From: JANNPJ01 sp965200525
GTDB lineage: Bacteria > Actinomycetota > Actinomycetes > Actinomycetales > Kineosporiaceae
Length of the DNA: 64,000 bases
Reading direction: 5' to 3'
Assembly (NCBI GenBank): GCA_965200525.1
Contig: OZ241368.1
Span: forward strand, 5,270,001 to 5,334,000
Below, one piece after another: positions 24,591-33,146 of the stretch; the first letter of the stretch is position 1; the number at the start of each line of letters is the position of its first letter. Under the pieces are notes generated by a model. The model was not told where the DNA came from. It saw only the letters and a list, made by a program, of their open reading frames with translations, and searched no databases. A program made the position numbers and the translations under genes.

Positions 24591-24800
24591 GTGTCGGACA
24601 ACGATCAGCTGCGGTACCGGGTTCTCACCGGTCCCGACGACCGGACGTTCTGCGAGCGGGTCAGCGCCGCCCTCGGCGAGGGGTACCAGTTGCACGGCGG
24701 CCCGACCCTGACCTTCGACGGCCAGCACGTGATCGTCGGCCAGGCCCTGGTTCTGGCCTCGAGGTCGAACGCCGTCCCGCTGCACACGACGGAGGTGTGA
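24591..24800 (+). CDS. DUF1737 protein
   Basis: A 69-residue protein, SDNDQLRYRVLTGPDDRTFCERVSAALGEGYQLHGGPTLTFDGQHVIVGQALV, the complete DUF1737 pattern (strand, helix, GYxLxGGP, strand). I take GTG 24591 as start, with GGGAG just upstream; GTG 24579 is in frame. Function unknown. It is closely followed (3 nt) by the rhodanese reading frame, suggesting one transcript with metZ. Confidence 0.8.
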   Translation: MSDNDQLRYRVLTGPDDRTFCERVSAALGEGYQLHGGPTLTFDGQHVIVGQALVLASRSNAVPLHTTEV

Positions 24801-24803
24801 GCC

Positions 24804-25219
24804 GTGGCCTACGCCGGTGACCTCAGCCCCGAAGAGGCGTTCGCGCTGATCGAGAAGACGCCGGATGCCGTCCTGGTCGACGTCCGGACCCGGGCCGAGT
24901 GGTCCTACGTCGGCACTCCCGACCTCTCCGGCCTCGGCCGCGAGGCCGTGCTGATCGAGTGGTGAGCTTCCCGGACGGCGCCCGCAACCCCCGGTTCGTG
25001 GACGACGTCGCCGCGGCCACGGTGAGCAGCAGCGCCCCGGTGGTGTTCCTCTGTCGCTCCGGGGTGCGTTCGGTGGCGGCGGCGGAGGCCGCCACGGCCG
25101 CCGGCTTCACCGCCGCCTACAACGTGACCGAGGGCTTCGAAGGGCCCTCGGACGGATCCGGCCACCGCGGCACCGCCGCGGGCTGGAAGGTTCGCGGCCT
25201 GCCCTGGAAGCAGTCATGA
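24804..25219 (+). pseudogene. Rhodanese-like domain protein, frameshifted
   Basis: The first frame (GTG 24804 to TGA 24963-24965) encodes AYAGDLSPEEAFALIEKTPDAVLVDVRTRAEWSYVGTPDLSGLGREAVLIEW, the front half of a rhodanese domain. The second half, SFPDGARNPRFVDDV...VVFLCRSGVRSVAAAEAA...AYNVTEGFEG...GLPWKQS, lies in another frame ending at 25219 and contains the active-site loop CRSGVRS. A single missing base in the GTGG(G)TGAGC run near 24960-24963 explains the break. It may be a real mutation, a sequencing error or, less likely, programmed frameshifting. The stop overlaps the metZ start, so the gene is coupled to sulfur assimilation. Confidence 0.85.
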
Positions 25220-26406
25220 GCGACCAGCCGCAGAACCTGCGGCCGGCCACCCTGGGCGTGCGCGGCGGCCTGACCCGGTCCAACTTCGCCGAGACCTCCG
25301 AGGCCCTGTTCCTGACCCAGGGCTACGTCTACGACTCGGCCGGCCAGGCCGAGGCCGCGTTCAAGGGCGAGGTCGAGCACTTCGTCTACTCCCGCTACGG
25401 CAACCCGACGGTCTCGATGTTCGAGGAGCGGCTGCGGTTGCTCGAAGGCGCGCCGGCCTGCTTCGCCACCGCGACCGGCATGTCGGCGGTGTTCAACTCC
25501 CTTCTGGCGCTGCTGAAGACCGGCGACCGGGTGGTCGCGGCCCGCTCGCTGTTCGGGTCCTGCTTCGTGATCCTGGACGAGATCCTGCCCCGGTACGGGA
25601 TTCACACCGACTTCGTCGACGGCCACGACCTGGACCAGTGGCGGGCCGCCCTGGCCACGCCGGCCCAGGCGGTGTTCTTCGAGTCGCCGTCCAACCCGAT
25701 GCAGGAACTCATCGACGTCGAGGCGGTCAGCGAGCTGGCCCACGCGGCCGGCGCCCAGGTGGTGGTCGACAACGTGTTCGCCACCCCGCTGCTGCAGAAG
25801 CCGCTCGAGCTCGGGGCCGACATCGTCGTCTACTCGGCGACCAAGCACATCGACGGCCAGGGCCGGGTGCTCGGCGGGGCCATCCTCGGGCCCGAGGAGT
25901 ACATCAACGAGCAGGTGCAGAACCTGATGCGGCACACCGGCCCGTCGCTCAGCCCGTTCAACGCCTGGGTGCTGCTGAAGGGGCTGGAGACGCTCCGGCT
26001 GCGGGTCGACCACCAGTGCGCGGCGGCCTTGCGGCTGGCCGGCTGGCTCGAGGCCGACCGGCGGGTCGGTGCCGTCCGCTACCCCCACCTGCCCAGCCAC
26101 CCGCAGTACGACCTGGCCAAGCGGCAGATGGCGGGGGGCGGCACAGTCGTCACGTTCGAGCTGGCGGCCTCGGACGACCCGCAGGCGAGCGCGTTCACCT
26201 TCCTCGACCGGATGCAGGTGATCGACATCTCGAACAACCTCGGGGACGCCAAGTCGATGATGACCCACCCGTCGACGACGACCCACCGGCGGCTGACCCC
26301 GCAGGCCCGGGCGGCGGCGGGGATCACCGACGGCACGGTCCGGCTCTCGGTCGGCCTAGAGGACGTCGACGACCTGCTCGCCGACCTCGACCGCGCCCTC
26401 GGCTGA
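25216..26406 (+). CDS. metZ: O-succinylhomoserine sulfhydrylase
   Basis: A 396-residue PLP enzyme of the Cys/Met gamma family. YSRYGNPT, the ATGMSAVF loop, the DNVFATPLLQKPLELGADIVVYSATK strand with PLP lysine K210, and RLSVGLEDVDDLL are all present. The form KHIDGQGRVLGG is typical of MetZ rather than cystathionine synthase (usually KYLGGH). It converts O-succinylhomoserine and sulfide to homocysteine. ATG 25216 overlaps the stop of the rhodanese frame, a common actinobacterial pairing in which rhodanese may handle sulfane sulfur. Confidence 0.93.
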   Translation: MSDQPQNLRPATLGVRGGLTRSNFAETSEALFLTQGYVYDSAGQAEAAFKGEVEHFVYSRYGNPTVSMFEERLRLLEGAPACFATATGMSAVFNSLLALLKTGDRVVAARSLFGSCFVILDEILPRYGIHTDFVDGHDLDQWRAALATPAQAVFFESPSNPMQELIDVEAVSELAHAAGAQVVVDNVFATPLLQKPLELGADIVVYSATKHIDGQGRVLGGAILGPEEYINEQVQNLMRHTGPSLSPFNAWVLLKGLETLRLRVDHQCAAALRLAGWLEADRRVGAVRYPHLPSHPQYDLAKRQMAGGGTVVTFELAASDDPQASAFTFLDRMQVIDISNNLGDAKSMMTHPSTTTHRRLTPQARAAAGITDGTVRLSVGLEDVDDLLADLDRALG

Positions 26407-26419
26407 GCTCGCCGACCGC

Positions 26420-26482
26420 AAAGGAGGAGCAACGAGCTCACAGGCCGCGGCGGGCCGCGCCTCGGCCGATTGCTCCTCCTTT
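26420..26482. terminator. Long-stem terminator between metZ and yaaA
   Basis: Perfect 13-bp arms AAAGGAGGAGCAA (26420-26432) and TTGCTCCTCCTTT (26470-26482) flank a 37-nt loop that can itself fold (GGCCGCG/CGCGCC). It lies between convergent genes; the run of T at the right end helps plus-strand termination and the AAA at the left helps the minus strand. Confidence 0.75.
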
Positions 26483-26490
26483 CCGGTCGC

Positions 26491-27273
26491 TCACCCTTCC
26501 CGGAGCACGACGTCCAGGGTCCAGGGCGTGCCGGGGCGGGGTGGGGGCGTGAGCTCAGCCGGCCAGCGGGCGCCGACCATTTCGGCCAGGGCGGCCGGGG
26601 TGCGCGGGTCGGCGTCCTGCTCGAGCAGGTACCGGCTCACCTCGCCCCGGGTGTGCTTGGCCAGGTGACTGACCACGCTGCGCCGGCCGGCCACCTCCCG
26701 CAGCACCCGGACCGCCACCGTCCGGCGGGCCAGCGCTCCGGCCGGCGGGGCGGCGGCGGTGTACGGGCCGGAACGGCAGTCGATCACCAGGCCACGCGCC
26801 CCGGCGACCCGCTCCAGCACGGCCGGCAGCTCACCGCGCCAGAGCCGGGCCAGCGGGCCGGTGCCGGGCAGGTCGCCGTCCATCGAGAGCCGGTAGGACG
26901 GCACCCGGTCGTTAGGCCGTAACGCGCCCCACAGCGCCGAGACGATCAGCACCCGGCTCGCCCCGCGCCGGCGGGCCGCGGCGGAGAGCCCGGCCCAGCC
27001 CAGGGCGTCGTAGAGCACGCCGGTGTAGACCTCGTGCGCCGGCCGGCTGGGGACCTCGCGCAGGGTCAGGTTGCGGGCCACCTCCGCGCTCAGCGTGGCG
27101 CCGACCCCGAGCCGGTCCAGGGCGTCCGGCCGGGCGCTGGTCTCGATCAGCGCGCCCAGCACCTGGCGGCGCAGGCCGGTGAGCTCCGGGAAGGACAGCC
27201 GCTCCAGGTCGACCGGCCGGCCCCGGCGGGCCGGCGCGGCCTTGGACTCCGAGGGCGGCAGCAGCACGAGCAC
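26491..27273 (-). CDS. yaaA: Peroxide stress protein YaaA (DUF328)
   Basis: A 260-residue protein, nearly the E. coli length (258). I use GTG 27273, which gives VLVLLPPSESK, the invariant N-terminal motif; the frame is open much further upstream, but over the neighbouring gene. Other marks are LYDALGWAGLS, VSALWGALRPNDRVPSYRLSMDGDLPG, VIDCRSGPYTAA and HLAKHTRGEVSRYLL. YaaA limits free iron and DNA damage under peroxide in E. coli and has a DNA-binding fold. It is divergent from the RNB nuclease gene with only 69 nt between starts. Confidence 0.92.
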   Translation of the reverse strand: MLVLLPPSESKAAPARRGRPVDLERLSFPELTGLRRQVLGALIETSARPDALDRLGVGATLSAEVARNLTLREVPSRPAHEVYTGVLYDALGWAGLSAAARRRGASRVLIVSALWGALRPNDRVPSYRLSMDGDLPGTGPLARLWRGELPAVLERVAGARGLVIDCRSGPYTAAAPPAGALARRTVAVRVLREVAGRRSVVSHLAKHTRGEVSRYLLEQDADPRTPAALAEMVGARWPAELTPPPRPGTPWTLDVVLREG

Positions 27274-27342
27274 GCCCGGAACTCTAAGCCACGAGGCTGC
27301 GCAGGCCGCGCGCCCGGTCGGGGGAGGTGAGAAGCTCGGACC

Positions 27343-28782
27343 ATGCCCAGAATCACGGCCCGCCTGGCCGGTCCACCGGCCCTGCTCAGCCGAGCCGACC
27401 TGGTCAGCCGGTTCGATGCGATCCGGGCCCGGCTCGGGGTGCCGGACTCGTTCCCGCCGGCCGTGCTGGCCGAGGCCGAGCAGGTCCGGCCGCAGCCCAG
27501 TGACGCCGACCTGACCGACGTCCCGTTCATCACGCTCGACCCGGCCGGCTCGACCGACCTGGACCAGGCCATGTACCTGGCCGAGCGACCGGGCGGCTAT
27601 CACGTCGACTACGCGATCGCCGACGTCCCCGCGTTCGTGGTCCCGGACGGCGCGATCGCGGCCGAGGCCCTGCGCCGGGGCCAGACGATCTACGCCCCGG
27701 ACCGGCGCACCCCGCTGCACCCGCCGGTGCTCAGCGAGGGCGCGGCCAGCCTGCTGCCAGACGGCGACCGGCCGGCCTTCGTCTGGCGGTTCGAGCTCGA
27801 CCAGCAGGCCGCGGTGACGTCGTTCGAGCTGGTCCGGGCCACGGTCCGCAGCCGGCACCGGCTCGACTACGCCACCGTGCAGGCCGCCCTGGACGCACAG
27901 GCCACCGACGAGCTGGGCGAGCTGGCCCGGCTGCTGAAGGCGATCGGCGAGGGCCGGCAGGCTCTGGAGCGGGGCCGCGGCGGGGCCAGCCTGCCGCTGC
28001 CCGAGCAGGAGGTCAGCTCGGACGCGGACGGGTTCCGGCTCACGCTGCGGGCGGCCCGCCCGATCGAGGACTGGAACGCCCAGCTCTCACTGATGACCGG
28101 GATGGCCGCGGCCGAGCTGATGCTCAAGGCCGGCTTCGGCGTGCTGCGCACCCTGCCCCCGCCGGACGACGGCGCGATGCGGAAGTTCCGGGCCCAGGCC
28201 CAGCGGCTCGGCGTGCCCTGGCCGGACGGCGAGAGCTACGGCGCGTTCCTGAGCCGGATGGACGGCGGCCGGCCGCAGGAGCTGGCCCTGCTGCACGCGG
28301 CCGGGGCGCTGTTCCGCGGGGCCGCCTACGTGCCGTTCGACGGGACTCCGCCGGAGCAGACCGGGCACGCGGCCGTGGCCGCGCCCTACGCCCATGTCAC
28401 CGCCCCGCTGCGCCGGCTGGTCGACCGGTTCGGCCTGGTCGCGGCCCATGCCGCCTACCAGGGCCGGCCCGCTCCGGACTGGCTGCGGGCCGGCCTGCCG
28501 CTGCTGCCGGCGGCGATGGCGGCCTCCGACCGGCTGGCCGGCGGGGTGGACCGCGCCTGTGTCGACGCGGTCGAGCTGGCCGTGCTCGACGGGCGGGCCG
28601 GTGAGCAGTTCGAGGCCGTGGTGGTGGACGCCGACGACGACGGCGAGGGTGGTCACATCCAGCTGCTCGATCCGCCGGTGCTGAGCCGCTGCTCGGGACG
28701 GCTCAGCCCGGGCTCGACGGTGCGGGTCCGGCTCGAGGCGACCGACCAGGCGGCCGGAACGATGAAGTTCGCGGCCGTCTGA
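27343..28782 (+). CDS. RNB (RNase II-like) domain ribonuclease
   Basis: A 479-residue RNB-domain protein without N-terminal cold-shock domains. The metal-binding loop reads FITLDPAGSTDLDQAMYL: three of the four RNase II aspartates are kept and the fourth is Gln, the form usual in short actinobacterial RNB proteins. IADVPAFV, APDRRTPLHPPVLSEGAASLLPDGDRPA and APLRRLVDRF are further RNB signatures. A short C-terminal OB/S1-like stretch follows. It likely degrades RNA 3' to 5', but the missing Asp and domains make processivity uncertain. ATG 27343 follows GGAGGTGAGAAG. Confidence 0.9.
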   Translation: MPRITARLAGPPALLSRADLVSRFDAIRARLGVPDSFPPAVLAEAEQVRPQPSDADLTDVPFITLDPAGSTDLDQAMYLAERPGGYHVDYAIADVPAFVVPDGAIAAEALRRGQTIYAPDRRTPLHPPVLSEGAASLLPDGDRPAFVWRFELDQQAAVTSFELVRATVRSRHRLDYATVQAALDAQATDELGELARLLKAIGEGRQALERGRGGASLPLPEQEVSSDADGFRLTLRAARPIEDWNAQLSLMTGMAAAELMLKAGFGVLRTLPPPDDGAMRKFRAQAQRLGVPWPDGESYGAFLSRMDGGRPQELALLHAAGALFRGAAYVPFDGTPPEQTGHAAVAAPYAHVTAPLRRLVDRFGLVAAHAAYQGRPAPDWLRAGLPLLPAAMAASDRLAGGVDRACVDAVELAVLDGRAGEQFEAVVVDADDDGEGGHIQLLDPPVLSRCSGRLSPGSTVRVRLEATDQAAGTMKFAAV

Positions 28783-28813
28783 TCCGCCGGCCCGGCGAGA
28801 GTCAGCACGGCCC

Positions 28814-30550
28814 TCAGCGCAGCGTGATCCGGTTACGCTGGGGCAGCTTCAGCTTCGGGTGCGCGCCGAGGTAGCCCGCCAGCGCGTCCCGGTCGAGCGC
28901 GCCGGTCACCCGGTGGGTGCCCGACCTCAGCACGGTGAAGCCGTTCTCGCCCGACGCGAACAGGGCGTTCACGGTCACCCGGTAGTGCCCGTCGGCGGTC
29001 ATCTTCTTGCCGTTCAGCCGGAAGTCGCGCATCCGGACCGAGTGCCGACACTTGCCCTTCAGGTCGTACTTGTAGGTGAAGCTCTTGCTCACCCCCATCG
29101 GGACCCGGGTGGTCGGGTGCACCGCCCCGGGCAGGCACAGCTGGGTCTCCAGGGCCTGGTCGATCTGCCGGGCGGTCAGGGTCATGGTGACCAGTCGCTG
29201 GCCGAACGGCTGGGCCGCGTAGACCTGGCCGTAGGTGGTCCGCCCCTGGTCGAGGTTGGTCCGGATCAGGCCGTAGGCGACGAAGGCGAGCTGGGCCCCG
29301 CCCTTGGCCTTGGGCTTGGTCGCCCGCAGCTGGGCGTCGCCGACGACGTCGCCGAGCACGGACTCGCCGCTGCGGCTCGGGTTGCGGTTCGCCGTCCTCG
29401 ACAGGTGTCCGACCTTGCGGTTCGCGATCGGCGAGATCAGCTTGTGGTAGCGCGAGACCACCGCAGCAACGCCCGGGTCGGGCGTGAGCTTGTGCGTCAC
29501 CACCGAGTTCGAGGCGCTGATCGCGGTCACCTTGTGCGCGCCGGTGTCGACGGTCAGCTTCAGCGTGGTCATCAGCCGGCCGTAGGAAGCGGCGCTGGTC
29601 AGCATCGTGCCCTTGATCGAGCAGACGTAGGCCCGGTGGGTGTGGGCGCTGACGACGGCGTCCACCCGGCCGGCCACGGCCTTGGTCAGGTCCACGGCCT
29701 CGCCCACCGTGTCGTTGCAGTCGTCGACGCTGCCGGGGCTCATCTGCTGGCCGCCGGAATGGGTCAGCACCACCACGGCGTCGGCTCCGGCGGCCCGTAG
29801 CTTCGGGGCCAGCGCGTTGATCACGCCGGCCTGGGGCAGGAACTTCACGTCCTTGATCCCGGCCCGGTCGACCAGGATCGGCGTGTCCGGCGTGACCGTT
29901 CCGATGAAGCCGATCCGGGCCCCGCCGACGTTCTTGATCACGTAGGCCGGCAGGATCGGCGCGCCGGTCCTGCGGCTCACCACGTTGGCCGCCAGCAGGT
30001 CGAACTTCGTTCCGGCGTACGGGGTGTGGTCCTGGCAACCGTCCACCGGGTGGCAACCGCCCTTGACCATCCGGCGCAGTTCGGCTGTGCCCTCGTCGAA
30101 CTCGTGGTTGCCGACCACACCGACGTCCAGGATCTTGTTCATCGCCTCGACGGTCGGCTCGTCGTGGTAGTACCCCGAGATCATCGGGCTGGCACCGATC
30201 AGGTCGCCGGCCGAGACCACGACCGAAGCCGGGTTCGCCTTCCTGGCCGCCCTGATCTTCGCCTCCAGGTAGGCCGCGCCGCCGGCCGGCACCCAGCCGG
30301 ACCCGTGACTGGTGCCGGTCTTCGTGCTGATCGACAGGTCGTCCGGCTCCAGGTGGCCGTGGAAGTCGTTGATGGCCAGGATCTGAGCCTGCACGGTCTT
30401 CCCGGCGGGCTTCAGCGGTGCGGCCGCGCCGGCGTCGGCCAGCGCCGTCGGCGTGGTCGCCGGGCTGAACAGCGCCAGGGCCGGGACCGCCAGGACGACG
30501 GCCCCGACGGCGACGGTCAGGGCGAGCGGACGAGCGGACGGTAGTGGCAT
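28814..30550 (-). CDS. Secreted 5'-nucleotidase / bifunctional metallophosphatase
   Basis: A 578-residue exported protein starting at ATG 30550 after GAGGAGA. Signal peptide residues 1-38 (LALTVAVGAVVLAVPALALFSP...ALADA). Metallophosphatase motifs are AINDFHGHLEP, SAGDLIGASP, VGNHEFDEG, LTHSGG and SAHTHR, which bind two metal ions. The C-terminal 5'-nucleotidase domain (about 370-560) contains VAYGLIRTNLDQGRTTYGQVYAAQPFGQ and the FASGENGFTVL substrate loop. It hydrolyses nucleotides outside the cell for phosphate and nucleoside salvage. No cell-wall anchor motif is seen at the C-terminus. Confidence 0.93.
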   Translation of the reverse strand: MPLPSARPLALTVAVGAVVLAVPALALFSPATTPTALADAGAAAPLKPAGKTVQAQILAINDFHGHLEPDDLSISTKTGTSHGSGWVPAGGAAYLEAKIRAARKANPASVVVSAGDLIGASPMISGYYHDEPTVEAMNKILDVGVVGNHEFDEGTAELRRMVKGGCHPVDGCQDHTPYAGTKFDLLAANVVSRRTGAPILPAYVIKNVGGARIGFIGTVTPDTPILVDRAGIKDVKFLPQAGVINALAPKLRAAGADAVVVLTHSGGQQMSPGSVDDCNDTVGEAVDLTKAVAGRVDAVVSAHTHRAYVCSIKGTMLTSAASYGRLMTTLKLTVDTGAHKVTAISASNSVVTHKLTPDPGVAAVVSRYHKLISPIANRKVGHLSRTANRNPSRSGESVLGDVVGDAQLRATKPKAKGGAQLAFVAYGLIRTNLDQGRTTYGQVYAAQPFGQRLVTMTLTARQIDQALETQLCLPGAVHPTTRVPMGVSKSFTYKYDLKGKCRHSVRMRDFRLNGKKMTADGHYRVTVNALFASGENGFTVLRSGTHRVTGALDRDALAGYLGAHPKLKLPQRNRITLR

Positions 30551-30800
30551 GGCTGTGTTCTCCTCGCCCAGCGGTGGGATCGTGCGATGACCGTCGCAGC
30601 GGCGAATGACGCCCGGGGTGTCCGGACTTGAGCTGAACGTGACCAAATGGCGAAGCTCCGCCGTCAAAAAGTGTGGTCAATAGCGGAGATAACTCGCGAA
30701 TCAGCAACGCCGGTACGGCAGTGCGGCTACCGGACGGCTGCAGTTCGGCTGCAGTCCGGATGCGGTTCTCCTGCTGTCCGCCGGCGGGGCCGGGCGGCCC

Positions 30801-30806
30801 TAAGAT
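30801..30806 (+). promoter_or_regulatory. -10 element of rnpB
   Basis: TAAGAT lies 8 nt upstream of the predicted 5' end of the RNase P RNA (30814). No clear -35 is seen. The remainder of the 263-bp gap from 30551 has no gene. Confidence 0.6.
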
Positions 30807-30813
30807 GGTCGAC

Positions 30814-31229
30814 GCGGACGAGCTGGACGGGCGACCGCGTCGGGCGGCGTGCTGCGCCGCCCGCCGAGGAAAGTCCGGACTCCACAGGGCAGGGTGGTGG
30901 GTAACGCCCACCCGGGGTGACCCGCGGGAAAGTGCCACAGAGAACAGACCGCCCCTGGTCCTGCTCCGGCCGGCGACGGCCGGGGAAGGCCGGGGGTAAG
31001 GGTGAAACGGTGGTGTAAGAGACCACCAGCGTGCCGGGTGACCGGTGCGGCTCGGTAAACCCCACCCGGAGCAAGGTCAGACAGGGTGCGTTCGAGGGCG
31101 GCCCGCCCGAGCACCCGGGTAGACCGCAAGAGGACGGCGGCAACGTCGTCCCGAGATGGATGGTCGCCGCCGCCTCGGGGGAGACCCCGGGGCGGGCACA
31201 GGATCCGGCTTACAGTCCGGCTCGTCCGC
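30814..31229 (+). ncRNA. rnpB: RNase P RNA, bacterial class A
   Basis: The catalytic RNA that matures tRNA 5' ends. Direct evidence: the universal core GAGGAAAGTCCGGACTCC followed by ACAGGGCAG, the ACAGAGAACAGACCGCC stretch, GGTAAGGGTGAAACGGTG, GTAAGAGACCACCAGC, and AGACCGC near the 3' end. The ends pair as helix P1: 30814-30828 with 31215-31229, with one G-U wobble. Length about 416 nt fits actinobacterial class A. A hairpin at 31244-31273 follows. Confidence 0.95.
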
Positions 31230-31243
31230 CCGGACACCACGCA

Positions 31244-31273
31244 GCGTCCCGGCCACCACGGTGGCCGGGACGC
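31244..31273 (+). terminator. rnpB terminator hairpin
   Basis: Perfect 13-bp arms GCGTCCCGGCCAC (31244-31256) and GTGGCCGGGACGC (31261-31273) with loop CACG, 15 nt after the end of the RNA. Confidence 0.8.
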
Positions 31274-31358
31274 GACGTCTACCTGTTCGGCGGCATCCCT
31301 GGTGACCGTGCGTGGCGGTAGCCTGCGGGCAACGGAACATTCGGGCGGGAGGAGTCAC

Positions 31359-31622
31359 GTGTTGTCATCGCCCGAGCAGCGTGCGGCCGCGCGCGCCAAT
31401 CAGCGGGCCGCGGCCTTCATCCGGTTCCAGATGCTGAACGACCACGAGGCCATGCACTTCCTGCTGACCGAGCTGGACGAGCGCTCCCAGCTCGGCTTCA
31501 TGACCGCGTTGGCGTCGATCGCGGCCACGGTCACGGTGAAGTCCATGGGGGAGCAGGCCGCCCTCGACTACCTCAAGCTGCTGGCCGAGACCAGCGCCGC
31601 CCTGGCCGAGCCCAGCGACTGA
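31359..31622 (+). CDS. Small protein of unknown function
   Basis: An 87-residue protein starting at GTG 31359, with GGGAGGAG 5-12 nt upstream. LSSPEQRAAARANQRAAAFIRFQMLNDHEAMHFLLTELDERSQLGFMTALASIAATVTVKSMGEQAALDYLKLLAETSAALAEPSD is predicted all-helical. I recognise no domain. Its good ribosome site and strong third-codon GC support it as real. Confidence 0.7.
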   Translation: MLSSPEQRAAARANQRAAAFIRFQMLNDHEAMHFLLTELDERSQLGFMTALASIAATVTVKSMGEQAALDYLKLLAETSAALAEPSD

Positions 31623-31649
31623 CCCGGCGCTCTCCCGGCTCAGCCCGGG

Positions 31650-33146
31650 CTACGTCGCCGGCTCGGGCTGGGCCGGCAGCCGAACGGCGTCCATCCGGGC
31701 CAGGATCGCGCGCATCTGGAAGTACCAGAGCGGGACCAGGACGGCGGCCTGCACGGCCAGCCCCCAGGCCGCACCCCGGGCACCGTCCAGTTCGGCCCCG
31801 AGCAGCAGGCCGACCAGCACCATCACGGCCTCGATCGCGGTCAGGCGGAAGGTGGCCTTGCTCTGGCCCAGGGCCAGGATCACGATGACCGGCCCGAGGC
31901 AGGCCCCGGCCAGGGCCGTCCACAGGGTCACCGGCAGCAGGACGTCGTGGGCGCCGGTCCAGGTGTCGCCGAGCAGGGTGGTGCCGAGGGAGTCCGGGAT
32001 CAGCAGCAGCAGGCCGGTGTAGACCAGGCCGGCCGTGAGCATCACCCCGGTGACGGCGACCGCCACCTGGGTCCGCCGGGCCGAGGTCAGGGTGGCGGCC
32101 CGACGGGACACCTCGGGCAGGCCGAACGCCAGCGCCGCGGCCGTCAGCACGCCGAGCGGCCCGGTCAGGCGCTGGGCCGCGCTGAGCGAGCCCAGGTTGT
32201 TGAGCCCGGCAAAGGCTCCGATCAGCAGGATGCCGCCCTGAAGAGCGCCCGCCCCGAGCAGGAAGTCGGCGACCAGGTACCCGACCAGGTCGGCGTGCTC
32301 ACGGATCCAGCCCCGGGTGGCCCGCAGCCGGGGGACCACCCGCAGCTGGGCCAAGCCGAGGATCGCGGCCACCACGGCTGACCCGCCCCAGGCCAGGGTC
32401 AGTGACCAGGGGGTGGCGTGGTCGCTCCGGATCAGCGCGACCACGGCGGCGAACTGGAGCACCGCCCAGACGGCGTCGTTGAGCGTTGCCAGCTCGGGCC
32501 GCGACCGGGCGAAGAAGGCCAGCCGGCAGCCGTCCTGGACGATCAGCGCCGGCAGGACCAGCGCGAACGCCAGCAGGGTTGAGCGCAGGACACCGCCGAT
32601 CAGCAGGCCGGCCAGGGCGCAGACCACGGCGATGGGCACGGTGACGACGATGATCGTGCCCATCGAACGGGCCACCGCGGTGCGCATCCCGGCGTCGTCG
32701 GCGGTGCTGTAGCGGATGTTCAGCGGCTGCCCGACCAGGGCCCGGCCGACCCCGATCAACAGGGTGAAGATGATGAAGCCGACCGCGAAGGCGCCGTACC
32801 CGCGCTTGCCGACCGTGCCGGCGACCAGGAACGACAACGCCACGTTGGTGGCCGAGGAGATGATCTGGTCGAGCAGGTTCCAGCCCGCCCGCCGCAGCAG
32901 CGCCCTCAAGACCGGCCCGATCGGGCGCTCGATCGGGGACTCGATCCGGGGGTCGATCGGGGGGTCGGCCGGAGGCCCGCCGGGGGCCGCGAGATCGTCA
33001 CCGACGAAGTATGGCGGCCCCCGGCTTCGGGCTGGTTCGGTGCGGGCTGGTTCGGTCCGGGCTGGTTCGGTGCGGGCCGGTGCTAGGTGAAGGAGGGCGA
33101 GTAGAAGACCAGGTGCCCGGTGCCGTCGAACCAGGCCCGCAGCCAC
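31650..33146 (-). CDS. Polysaccharide flippase-like (Wzx/MATE-type) membrane protein
   Basis: A membrane protein of up to 498 residues with about 12 hydrophobic segments from residue 80 onward (LLDQIISSATNVALSFLVAG, GAFAVGFIIFTLLIGVG, repeats of helix pairs), the MOP/oligosaccharide flippase layout. The start is uncertain. The open frame to GTG 33146 overlaps the neighbouring gene by 64 nt and encodes three RTEPA repeats from a 15-bp tandem repeat (about 33029-33080). No ribosome site stands out, and a start near residue 70 cannot be excluded. It may export a lipid-linked glycan; substrate unknown. Confidence 0.75.
   Translation of the reverse strand: MAAGLVRRHRAPGLLLALLHLAPARTEPARTEPARTEPARSRGPPYFVGDDLAAPGGPPADPPIDPRIESPIERPIGPVLRALLRRAGWNLLDQIISSATNVALSFLVAGTVGKRGYGAFAVGFIIFTLLIGVGRALVGQPLNIRYSTADDAGMRTAVARSMGTIIVVTVPIAVVCALAGLLIGGVLRSTLLAFALVLPALIVQDGCRLAFFARSRPELATLNDAVWAVLQFAAVVALIRSDHATPWSLTLAWGGSAVVAAILGLAQLRVVPRLRATRGWIREHADLVGYLVADFLLGAGALQGGILLIGAFAGLNNLGSLSAAQRLTGPLGVLTAAALAFGLPEVSRRAATLTSARRTQVAVAVTGVMLTAGLVYTGLLLLIPDSLGTTLLGDTWTGAHDVLLPVTLWTALAGACLGPVIVILALGQSKATFRLTAIEAVMVLVGLLLGAELDGARGAAWGLAVQAAVLVPLWYFQMRAILARMDAVRLPAQPEPAT

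Noticed and set aside
30620..30650. Possible PHO box upstream of the secreted nucleotidase
   Set aside because: Only one weak GTTCA-like half is present; no second 11-bp direct repeat.
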